In this document: positions 15,701 through 22,043 of the stretch, in pieces
How the letters are laid out: every line of letters starts with the position of its first letter
Position numbering within the stretch: the first letter of the stretch is position 1
The notes under the pieces: generated by a model
The model's input: the letters and a program-made list of their open reading frames with translations, nothing else
Database searches by the model: none
Told to the model about the DNA's origin: nothing
Made by a program: the position numbers and the translations under genes
Source of the DNA: Streptomyces sp. NBC_01262
Lineage (GTDB): Bacteria; Actinomycetota; Actinomycetes; Streptomycetales; Streptomycetaceae
Length of the DNA: 64,000 nucleotides
Direction: 5' to 3'
Assembly: GCF_036226365.1 (NCBI RefSeq)
Contig: NZ_CP108462.1
Location: 1,302,001 to 1,366,000 of the forward strand

Positions 15701-16646
15701 GGGCGGCGCAGGCGACGACGGTGGCTTCGGTGGGGCCGTAGGTGTTCCAGACCTCGCGGCCGTCGACGGCCATGCGCTCGGCGAGCTCGGGCGGGCAGGC
15801 CTCACCGCCGAAGATCAGCAGGCGCACGTCGTCCAGGGCCTCTGCGGGCCACAGGGCGGCCAGGGTGGGGACGGTGGAGACCACGGTGATGCCCTGCTCG
15901 ACCAGCCAGGGGCCCAGGTCGAGGCCGGTGCGCACCAGGGAGCGCGGGGCGGGCACCAGGCAGGCGCCGTGCCGCCAGGCGAGCCACATCTCCTCGCAGG
16001 AGGCGTCGAAGGCCACGGACAGGCCAGCGAGGACCCGGTCGCCGGGGCCCAGGGGCGCGTCGGTGAGGAAGAGCCCGGCCTCGGCGTCCACGAAGGCGGC
16101 GGCGCTGCGGTGGGTGACGGCGACGCCCTTGGGCTTGCCGGTGGAGCCGGAGGTGAAGATGATCCACGCGTCGTCGTCGGGGCCGGGCCGGGCGCCCGTG
16201 GCCCCGCCGGGCAGGGCGAACGGCGTGATCGCGCGGCCGTCGCCGATCACGGCGCTCACCGCGGCCTCGGAGAAGACCAGCTCGGCGCGCTCGTCGGGGT
16301 CCTCGGCGTCGACGGGTACGTAGGCGGCGCCCGCGGCCAGCACGGCGAGGATCGACACGTACAGGTCGGCGGTGCCGGACGGCACGCGCACGCCGACCCG
16401 GTCGCCGACGCCGATGCCCTCGGCCGTCATGCGCAGGCGCAGCGACTCCACGTCGGCCAGCAGGGCACGGTAGGTGAGCGGCGTTACGCCGTCGTCGACG
16501 GCGAGCGCGTCCGGATGGCGGACGGCGGTGGCGTCGAGGATGTCGAGGAGGGTGCGCTCGGGGGCCGCTCCGGCGGCGCTGAAAACGGCCGGGACGGGGG
16601 CCAGGAGCGGATCGGGGAGGGCAGGGGTCTCGGTGGCCACGGTCAT
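12768..16646 (-). CDS. Pls-like single-module NRPS (homopoly-amino-acid synthetase)
   Basis: 1,292 residues with the architecture of epsilon-poly-lysine synthetase and relatives. An adenylation domain (about 30-520, core A3 FTSGSTGKPKG, A5 NTYGPTEATV) is followed by a carrier domain (FMSGGGSLAAAQL, about 525-600). Then come six membrane segments interleaved with three tandem soluble repeats having left-handed hexapeptide character. No classical condensation or thioesterase domain is present. Aligning by eye to GrsA gives the specificity code DAESIGTVVK. Glu at position 239 suits a basic side chain, and the code is near the lysine code I recall for bacitracin synthetase. The product is probably a short cationic isopeptide made at the membrane. 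Confidence 0.88.
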   Translation of the reverse strand: MTVATETPALPDPLLAPVPAVFSAAGAAPERTLLDILDATAVRHPDALAVDDGVTPLTYRALLADVESLRLRMTAEGIGVGDRVGVRVPSGTADLYVSILAVLAAGAAYVPVDAEDPDERAELVFSEAAVSAVIGDGRAITPFALPGGATGARPGPDDDAWIIFTSGSTGKPKGVAVTHRSAAAFVDAEAGLFLTDAPLGPGDRVLAGLSVAFDASCEEMWLAWRHGACLVPAPRSLVRTGLDLGPWLVEQGITVVSTVPTLAALWPAEALDDVRLLIFGGEACPPELAERMAVDGREVWNTYGPTEATVVACAAPLTGEGPVRIGLPLDGWELAVVDTRGQVVPMGETGELVIGGVGLARYLDAAKDAEKYAPLPALGWARAYRSGDLVRAEEEGLLFVGRADEQIKLGGRRIELGEIDAALQSLPGVAGAAAAVRTTAAGHQLLVGYVAPASDGSYDPADAVARLRKELPAALVPLLAVVDTLPTRTSGKVDRAALPWPLPALEEAPETVAELTPTEEWLAGQWGEILGAPATTPGADFFMSGGGSLAAAQLVSRIRERFAAGSVSDIYQNPTLGALARVLDAATTGGEASLREVRPTPRRAGAAQVLLTLPLLTVAGLRWGVAAVAVSNVLHLPWAPTVSWWWVALGWLLVVSPAGRIVIAAGGARLLLRGLRPGTYPRGGSVHLRVWTAERLAELSGATALAGAWLTYYARALGARVGEGADLHSLPPVTGMLRLGKGCAVEPEVDLSGHWLDGDLLHLGAIRIGAGATVGARSTLFPGARVGKRAEVAPGSGVTGAVPAGQRWSGVPAARDGKAAHRWPDGRPPLLRRWTAAYGFTSLLLGLLPALGALPGLLVIKAFLDREPTLAAALTAVPLATVVSMLAYALLILGGVRMLGIGLREGYHPVHGRVAWQAWATERLMDMARVHLFPLYASLFTPVWLRALGMKVGRRVEASTVLALPTMTTVGDEAFLADDTMVASYELGGGWLRIAEARVGKRAFLGNSGMTAAGRRVPKRGLVGVLSSTPKGAKAGSSWVGMPPMKLPRNAEQGDQSRTFEPPRRLMWARAAVELCRIVPVMCGVALAVLALAAFGTVADRAGLPAAVLVSGLILLAGGIAACAVAIAAKWLLVGRFRAVEHPLWCSFVWRNELADTFVEVLAVPWLIGAVGGTPLMNLWLRALGARIGRGAWCETYWLPEADLVRVGDGASVNRGCVVQTHLFHDRIMRMDEVVVGDGATLGPHGIALPGAVIGARATVGPASLVMRGENVPEATRWLGNPIEAWKQDAQR

Positions 16647-16714
16647 GCTGTGGCCCGCCTTCCGCCGGGTGTCAGGGCCCTCATCCGGTGCTCGGCGGCG
16701 ACGTAGGTACGCAT
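16643..16714 (-). CDS. 23-residue upstream ORF coupled to the Pls-like gene
   Basis: Small ORF starting MRTYVAAEHRMRALTPGG. It has its own ribosome binding site (GGAGAGTGAGAG just upstream of the ATG), and its TGA overlaps the synthetase ATG (ATGA). Translation of the synthetase would therefore depend on termination of this ORF. Whether the peptide has a function or the ORF only sets translation level is unknown. The synthetase start also has a GGAAGG site inside this ORF. Confidence 0.6.
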   Translation of the reverse strand: MRTYVAAEHRMRALTPGGRRATA

Positions 16715-16890
16715 CTCTCACTCTCCGTAGGTCGTGTGGAGTGCGCTGCGAATCCCCGTTCCGCGCACGGCGAACAGGGAGTTTACCCACCGTTAACCGT
16801 AATCGCCTGTTGAACGTCGTGCACGCGGCCCGGTCGCCGGCCCGCGCCGGACGCCTTGACCTGGCCGCGTCATCGCTGGTCGCAACGGGT
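16715..16890 (-). promoter_or_regulatory. Probable promoter region of the Pls-like gene
   Basis: Gene-free stretch upstream of the small ORF. The part around 16780-16810 is unusually AT-rich for the window; on the minus strand it reads TTACGGTTAACGGTGGGTAAAC, broken here as TTACGGTTAACGG then TGGGTAAAC. It includes the palindromic GGTTAACG core and a TAAACT that could serve as a -10. No start site can be fixed by eye. Confidence 0.35.
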
Positions 16891-16926
16891 GCGGGGCCCC
16901 GCCACCGTGAGGTCGCGGGGCCCCGC
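16891..16926. terminator. Twin-palindrome terminator after tagH
   Basis: Two copies of the 12-bp palindrome GCGGGGCCCCGC (16891-16902 and 16915-16926), 12 bp apart. They can form two small hairpins or one larger one. The element lies just downstream of the leftward TagGH operon and separates it from the Pls-like gene. Confidence 0.65.
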
Positions 16927-16964
16927 CCGGGTGCCCGTTCTGTGGCCAATGCCACTCAGGTGCG

Positions 16965-17753
16965 CTATTTCTGACCGGTGAATTCCTCGTAGGCGGCCAC
17001 GACTTCCTCGGCAGGGCCGTCCATGCGCAGGGTCCCGGATTCGAGCCAGAGGGCCCGGTCGCAGGTGTCGAGGATGGACTTGTTGCTGTGGCTGACGAGG
17101 AAGACCGTGCCGGCCTCCTGGCGCAGCTCGCGGATCCGCTTCTCCGAGCGCCTGCGGAACTTGCCGTCGCCGGTGGCCAGCGCCTCGTCGACCATCAGGA
17201 CCTCGTGGTTCTTGGCGGACGCGATGGCGAAGCGCAGCCGGGCGCCCATCCCGGAGGAATAGGTGCGCATCGGCATCGAGATGAAGTCGCCCTTCTCGTT
17301 GATGCCGGAGAAGTCCACGATGCTCTGGTAGCGCTCGCGGATCTCCTCCTGCGTCATGCCCATCGCGAGGCCGCCGAGGATGACGTTCCGCTCCCCCGTC
17401 AGATCGCTCATGAGGGCGGCGTTCACGCCCAGCAGCGAGGGCTGGCCCTCGGTGTACACCTTGCCGCTCTCGGCGGGCAGCAGGCCCGCGATGGCCCGCA
17501 GCAGGGTCGACTTGCCCGAGCCGTTGGATCCGATCAGGCCGATGGCCTCGCCCTTGTGCGCCACGAAGCTGACGCCGCGTACGGCGTGCACCTTGCGCAC
17601 GTTCGGGTTGCCCTTGCGGGTGACGATCCGGGTGAGGGCGGAGACGGCGCTGCCCTTGGGGGCGCCGGCGCCGCGCACCGTGTAGACGATGTGCACGTTG
17701 TCCACGATGACGGTCGGGATTTTGCCGTCCTGCGCCTTCGGTGACTCAGCCAC
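16965..17753 (-). CDS. TagH/Wzt-type polysaccharide ABC exporter ATPase
   Basis: 262-residue ATPase of the teichoic-acid/O-antigen export family. Walker A is GSNGSGKST, with the family-typical LLGVNAALMSDLTGERNVILGG, broken here as LLGVNAALM and SDLTGERNVILGG. The Walker B-D region reads VLMVDEALATGDGKFRRRSE, and VSHS carries the switch His. The C-terminus is short and lacks the extra carbohydrate-binding domain of Wzt. Its start overlaps the permease gene by 8 bp. It energises export of a lipid-linked glycopolymer (family knowledge). Confidence 0.9.
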   Translation of the reverse strand: MAESPKAQDGKIPTVIVDNVHIVYTVRGAGAPKGSAVSALTRIVTRKGNPNVRKVHAVRGVSFVAHKGEAIGLIGSNGSGKSTLLRAIAGLLPAESGKVYTEGQPSLLGVNAALMSDLTGERNVILGGLAMGMTQEEIRERYQSIVDFSGINEKGDFISMPMRTYSSGMGARLRFAIASAKNHEVLMVDEALATGDGKFRRRSEKRIRELRQEAGTVFLVSHSNKSILDTCDRALWLESGTLRMDGPAEEVVAAYEEFTGQK

Positions 17754-18657
17754 GTCCGTACTCCTCCTCGGCCTTCCAGAAGTAGACGAAGCCGCCGACG
17801 CCCGCGAAGAGCGCCCACAGCCCGGCCAGGAGCCAGACGTGCGGGGGCAGTTGGGCGGCGGTGAAGCTGTCGATGAGGGCGAAGCGCATCAGGTCGATGT
17901 AGATGGCGATCGGGTTGATCTCCAGCAGGAACTTCACGATGTGCGGGGCGTCGTGGAGCTTCGCGCTGAGGTTGTACATGACGCCCGAGGTGTACATCCA
18001 CGTGCGCAGGAGGAACGGCATCAGCTGCGACAGGTCGGTGATCTTGCTGCCGAGGCGGGCCATCGCCATCGCCAGGCCGGCGTTGAAGATGCTCTGCAGG
18101 ATCAGCGCGGGGATGACCAGCAGCCAGGACGCGGAGGGCACCTCGCCCGACATGACGACGATGACCAGCAGCACGCCCATGGACATCATGAGCTGCTGGA
18201 GCTGCTGGAGGGTGATGGAGATCGGCAGCGAGGCCCGGGGGAAGTGCAGCGCCCGCACGAGCCCGAGGTTGCCGGAGATCGCCTTGGTGCCGGCGAGCAC
18301 CGAGGACTGGGTGAAGGTGAAGATGAAGACGCCGGTGACCAGGAAGGGGATGTAGTTGTCGACCCCCCGGCTGGTGCCGAGCAGCAGGCCGAAGATCAGG
18401 TAGTAGACCGCCGCGTTGAGCAGCGGGGTCATGACCTGCCAGAGCTGGCCGAGCCGGGCCTGGGTGTACTGGGCGCTCACCTTGGCCCGCGAGTAGGCGG
18501 TGATGAAGTGCCGCCGCGCCCACAGCTGCGATACGTAGACCCGCAGACCCGGTCGTGCGCCGCTGACGGCGAGGCCGTACTTGGCCGCCAGTTCCTGTGC
18601 GCTCGGCCCCGGATCGGGGACGAGCCCCGCAGGGGACTCATCGAGGTCAAGGCTCAC
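17746..18657 (-). CDS. TagG/Wzm-type polysaccharide ABC exporter permease
   Basis: 303 residues from a GTG start. A cytoplasmic N-terminal stretch of about 65 residues precedes an ABC-2 type membrane domain of six segments. Family motifs YTQARLGQLWQVMTPLL and FGLLLGTSRGVDNYIPFLV are visible. It pairs with the adjacent TagH ATPase to flip undecaprenyl-linked wall polymers. The closely spaced divergent TetR gene suggests local regulation. Confidence 0.88.
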   Translation of the reverse strand: MSLDLDESPAGLVPDPGPSAQELAAKYGLAVSGARPGLRVYVSQLWARRHFITAYSRAKVSAQYTQARLGQLWQVMTPLLNAAVYYLIFGLLLGTSRGVDNYIPFLVTGVFIFTFTQSSVLAGTKAISGNLGLVRALHFPRASLPISITLQQLQQLMMSMGVLLVIVVMSGEVPSASWLLVIPALILQSIFNAGLAMAMARLGSKITDLSQLMPFLLRTWMYTSGVMYNLSAKLHDAPHIVKFLLEINPIAIYIDLMRFALIDSFTAAQLPPHVWLLAGLWALFAGVGGFVYFWKAEEEYGRG

Positions 18658-18715
18658 GTGGGGTGCCTTTCGTGCGAGGCAGGAAATCCAGGGGGGAGAG
18701 ATTTCGGAACAGCGC

Positions 18716-18783
18716 GATGGAACGGTGCCGTATCGTCGCGGGGCCGACGCTAGTCCACTCGGTCGATGGAACGCAACCGTTCC
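18716..18783. promoter_or_regulatory. Candidate TetR operators upstream of tagG / tetR
   Basis: A dyad GGAACG-CAAC-CGTTCC occupies 18768-18783. Its left half extended to GATGGAACG (18765-18773) is repeated at 18716-18724, 49 bp away. Both copies lie in the 158-bp divergent region between the TagG-type permease gene and the TetR gene, where a TetR dimer could repress both. Confidence 0.45.
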
Positions 18784-18815
18784 GTCCCCACGTCGGATCA
18801 CGCTACCCTCAAGAC

Positions 18816-19424
18816 ATGGCAACGGAGACCCCAACCCCACGTCGCACCCCGGCTGGCGCCGCCGTGCTGCGCGACGACGTGACCGAGGCCATCCGCGCCG
18901 CCGTCTTCGCGGAGCTCGCCGCCGTCGGCTACGGCCGGATGTCGATCGAGGGCATCGCCCGCCGCGCGGGCGTCGGCAAGGCCGCCGTCTACCGCCGCTG
19001 GAGCTCCAAGCTGCCGCTCGTCCTCGACGTCGTGTCCGCCGTCGCGACCCTCGGCCTGCCCACCCCCGACACCGGCAGCCTGCTGGGCGACGTGCGCATG
19101 CTGCTCGGGGTCTGCGCCCGCGCCCTCAAGCACCCGGTCGCCGCGCAGATCATCGCCGACCTGCTCGCGGAGGCCTCCCGCAACCCCGACATCGCGGTGA
19201 CCCTCCAGGACGCCCTGCGCAGCACCCAGCGCGGCATCGCCGACATCGTCGTGCGCAGGGCCGTCGACCGCGGCGAGCTCCCCGTCGGCACGGATCTCGA
19301 CCTCGCCCTCGACCTCATCACCGGCCCGCTCTACTGGCGGGTGGCCGTGATGCGCACCCCTGTACCCAAGGGCTACCTGGACCGGCTCGCGGCCGGCACG
19401 GTGGCCGCCCTGGGGGCGGCGTAG
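18816..19424 (+). CDS. TetR-family transcriptional regulator
   Basis: 202 residues. The HTH (about 21-67) includes FAELAAVGYGRMSIEGIARR and AGVGKAAVYRRW, and the C-terminal domain resembles TetR_C_16 (LLGVCARALKHPVAAQIIADL). The ATG at 18816 follows the operator dyad closely, implying autorepression. Its divergent partner is the TagGH exporter operon. A perfect palindrome lies 64 bp after its stop. Confidence 0.9.
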   Translation: MATETPTPRRTPAGAAVLRDDVTEAIRAAVFAELAAVGYGRMSIEGIARRAGVGKAAVYRRWSSKLPLVLDVVSAVATLGLPTPDTGSLLGDVRMLLGVCARALKHPVAAQIIADLLAEASRNPDIAVTLQDALRSTQRGIADIVVRRAVDRGELPVGTDLDLALDLITGPLYWRVAVMRTPVPKGYLDRLAAGTVAALGAA

Positions 19425-19488
19425 GGCGGTCTGCCGGGTCGGGCCGACCACGTTGGCCGGGTTGCGCAGCCCGCCGGCTGCGCTTTGC

Positions 19489-19533
19489 CCTCAATCGCCG
19501 GACGGGCTGAATCAGCCCGTCCGGCGATTGAGG
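19489..19533. repeat. Perfect 22-bp inverted repeat (dispersed Streptomyces palindrome)
   Basis: Arms 19489-19510 and 19512-19533 are exact inverted copies with a 1-nt centre. The core GCCGGACGGGCTGA, flanked by CTCAATC, is the same word family that recurs at 57 kb. It acts plausibly as a terminator for the TetR gene, and also marks the broken 5' end of the DUF805 remnant. Confidence 0.8.
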
Positions 19534-19560
19534 ACGGAACCGGCAACCCGGACGGACCCG

Positions 19561-19809
19561 GTGAGCCACTCCGGTCACGCCTACGCGCTCGCGCTGCTCA
19601 TGCCCTTCTTCGCCGTGACCACCCGCAGGCTCCACGACAACGGCCGCTCCGGGGTGTACGCACTGCTGTACCTGGTCCCCGTCATCGGGTCGCTCGTTCT
19701 GATCGTCCTCCTGGTCCGTGAAGGGGATCCGGGCACCAACCGCTACGGCGACGACCCCAAGCTCACCCCCGGAGACGGACCGCGCGGGTCCTACGCCTAC
19801 CAGGGGTGA
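19561..19809 (+). pseudogene. Truncated DUF805-family membrane protein
   Basis: About 82 residues from a possible GTG match only the C-terminal half of DUF805 proteins. The family motif TTRRLHDNGRSGVYALLYLV is followed by the final membrane segment and the tail GDPGTNRYGDDPK. The N-terminal membrane segments are absent, and the sequence immediately upstream is the dispersed palindrome. I read it as a 5'-deleted remnant; a short functional protein is possible. Confidence 0.6.
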
Positions 19810-19825
19810 GCCGGGGCTCAACGGG

Positions 19826-21754
19826 TCAGCCGCGGGTCCATTTCTGGTTCGAGCCGCCGTTGCAGGTGTACAGCTCCAGCGGTGAGCCGTTGGCGGTGGC
19901 CTGGCCGGTCACGTCCAGGCAGAGCCCGGACTGCTGGCCGACGACGGTGCCGCCGTCGGTGACCGTCCACTTCTGGTTGGCGCCGCCGTTGCAGGTGTAG
20001 AGGTCGACGACGGTGCCGTTCACGGTGCCCTGGCCGCTGGCGTCGAGGCACTTGCTGCCGTAGCCGCGCAGTTCACCGGCGGCGGTGAGGGTCCAGTTCT
20101 GATTGGTGCCGCCGTTGCAGGTGTAGATGGTCACCTGGACGCCGTTGGTGGTGGAGTACGCCGGGTCCTCCAGGCACTTGCCGGACTGCGCGCCGATCAG
20201 GGTGCTGGTGCTGGTCTTGGCTCCGCTGCCGGGGGCTCCGGCGCTGGTGAGCTGGAAGGTGGTGACGCTGCGGGCGGGGAGGGCGGCGGTGAGGACCGAG
20301 CCGCTGACCGTGGGGTTGGTGACGCTCGCAAGGCTCTCGGTGGCGCTGGTGCGGTGGGTGGCGGTGGGGGTGAGGGTGCCGCTGTTGGTGTCCAGGATCA
20401 GGCTGGAGGCGGCGGTGTTGGTGTTGGTGGCGACCACGCTCCAGGCGCCATCCTTGTAGAAGGCCATGGTCTGGACTCCGGCGGGTGCCCCGCTGACGTT
20501 GTAGCGGACGGCCCCTGGTCGTACGTACTTGCTGTACTGGCCCAGCGCGTAATAGCGCTTGGTCATGTAGAGCGACCGATTGCCGTCGGTGGCGTAGTCC
20601 GGGTCGTAGTAGACGAGGCCGTCGTTCCACCCGCTGGTGTTGACCTGGCTTGCGCAGGAGGCGTCCGCGCCGACATCGCAGCCGATCACGGAGGACAGCG
20701 CCGTCCACCACTGGAAGGAGCGGTCGTTGGCGAGGGTGAAGTCGCGGTAGACGTAGTTGGCCAGGTCGAGGCCGCCGTCGATCGTCGGATCGTACTGCTG
20801 CCCCCACCCGCTCGTGCCGGTCTTCTGGCAGCAGATCTCGCTCGCCCACAGGGGTTTGCCGTACGTGCTGCCGACGGCGGCGACGTTGCGCAGGGCGGTG
20901 TCGCCGGGGAAGTCGTACGTGTGGTGGGCGAGCGCGCTGACATAGCCGGCGGCGGTCGAGTCGCTCATCCAGGTGGGGGTGTTGGCGACGAAATTGGTGG
21001 TCTGGCTGGTCTCGTCGGCGATGATCCCGGTCGAGGTGAGGGAACGGGCGGCCAGCGTGGAGCCCAGGGCCTTGATGACGGCGGCGCGCTGGGAGACGGG
21101 GACGGCCATGCCCTCCTGGCCGCAGCCGCTGAAGGAACTGTCGGGCTCGTTCATGGGGCTGAGGTAGTCCAGGTTGACGCCGCCGGCGGCCCAGTGGGCG
21201 GTGATGTCGGCGAGGTAGGTCGCGTAGGCGCTCTCGGTGCCGGAGACCAGGGTGCCGCCGCAGCTCTGGGCGTTGCTGGTCCAGTCCTTGGGGGCGCTGT
21301 TGACGAAGCCGATGAGGGTGGGGACGCCGTGGTCGGAGGCGGACTGCAGGAAGTAGCCGCCTCCGGGGTCGCGGGTCCAGTCGTAGGTGCCGACCGAGGT
21401 CATCAGCGACTGCGGGGCGCGGGTGGGGTCGGTGACGCCGGTCCCGCCGCCGCCGATGTTGTAGCGGTACATGCTCAGATCGAGACCGGACTCGTCGAAG
21501 AGGAGGTCGCCGACCTGGCTCTTGACGCTCGATGAGAAGTCGGCGAGGTCGTTGACCCACCAGGCGCCCGAGGCCGCGAAGCCGTCGACGGTCTGGGCCT
21601 GGGTCGTGACGAGGGCGGGCGCCGAGGTGGCGGCCCGCGCCTCGGTGACCAGCGGGCCGGCGGTGACCGCGGAGGCGATGAGCGGGAGCGCGGCCAGCGC
21701 TGCGAGCCGCAGCCGGGCGCGCGATCTGGTGGAGCGGGGGAAGCTGAACGGCAT
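19826..21754 (-). CDS. Secreted GH30-family glycosidase with ricin-type lectin domain
   Basis: 642 residues from the ATG at 21754; a TTG start 20 codons earlier seems less likely. The signal peptide is followed by ARAATSAPA. The catalytic barrel resembles GH30 endo-beta-1,6-galactanases: GFAASGAWWVNDLADF, acid/base Glu in SPMNEPD and nucleophile Glu in LWASEICC. A beta-sandwich follows, then a C-terminal ricin B-type lectin (about the last 130 residues) with three repeats ending QNW, QKW and QKW. It probably degrades plant arabinogalactan or another beta-1,6-glycan outside the cell; the substrate is inferred. Confidence 0.85.
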   Translation of the reverse strand: MPFSFPRSTRSRARLRLAALAALPLIASAVTAGPLVTEARAATSAPALVTTQAQTVDGFAASGAWWVNDLADFSSSVKSQVGDLLFDESGLDLSMYRYNIGGGGTGVTDPTRAPQSLMTSVGTYDWTRDPGGGYFLQSASDHGVPTLIGFVNSAPKDWTSNAQSCGGTLVSGTESAYATYLADITAHWAAGGVNLDYLSPMNEPDSSFSGCGQEGMAVPVSQRAAVIKALGSTLAARSLTSTGIIADETSQTTNFVANTPTWMSDSTAAGYVSALAHHTYDFPGDTALRNVAAVGSTYGKPLWASEICCQKTGTSGWGQQYDPTIDGGLDLANYVYRDFTLANDRSFQWWTALSSVIGCDVGADASCASQVNTSGWNDGLVYYDPDYATDGNRSLYMTKRYYALGQYSKYVRPGAVRYNVSGAPAGVQTMAFYKDGAWSVVATNTNTAASSLILDTNSGTLTPTATHRTSATESLASVTNPTVSGSVLTAALPARSVTTFQLTSAGAPGSGAKTSTSTLIGAQSGKCLEDPAYSTTNGVQVTIYTCNGGTNQNWTLTAAGELRGYGSKCLDASGQGTVNGTVVDLYTCNGGANQKWTVTDGGTVVGQQSGLCLDVTGQATANGSPLELYTCNGGSNQKWTRG

Positions 21755-21862
21755 CACGGTGTCCCATCCGGTGTTTGCGCGAACATTCCTGGCGTGCGTG
21801 AGTGTCGAGTTCAAGGTGTGCCCATGTCAAGACTTTGTTAACAGGCGCCACAAAACACGTCA

Positions 21863-21903
21863 GTTGGCGCGGTCGGCGGCCACCGGGAGGTGTTCGCGCC
21901 AAC
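21863..21903. promoter_or_regulatory. Inverted repeat GTTGGCGCG upstream of the GH30 gene
   Basis: GTTGGCGCG (21863-21871) and its exact complement CGCGCCAAC (21895-21903), 23 bp apart, in the region divergent to the GH30 and Suv3-like genes. A further half-site GGCGCCA lies at 21844-21850. They are possible carbohydrate-regulator sites. Confidence 0.35.
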
Positions 21904-22043
21904 ACTCCGAAGGGCTCGCCAAGGGGCATTGTCAGACCCTCCGGTTACGGTGAGTGATGTCGGCAGCACTGTCCCGTACATCGTGTGACGAAGGGGGGTG
22001 CGCCGGGCCGCTCCCGCCGACGGGCGCCCGGCGCGACACGACC

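Noticed and set aside
12912-16706. Very long open frame (about 1,260 codons) on the plus strand opposite the Pls-like gene
   Set aside because: It mirrors the G/C third-position bias of the real gene. The translation is Gly/Ala/Gln/Asp-rich with no domain and no ribosome binding site.
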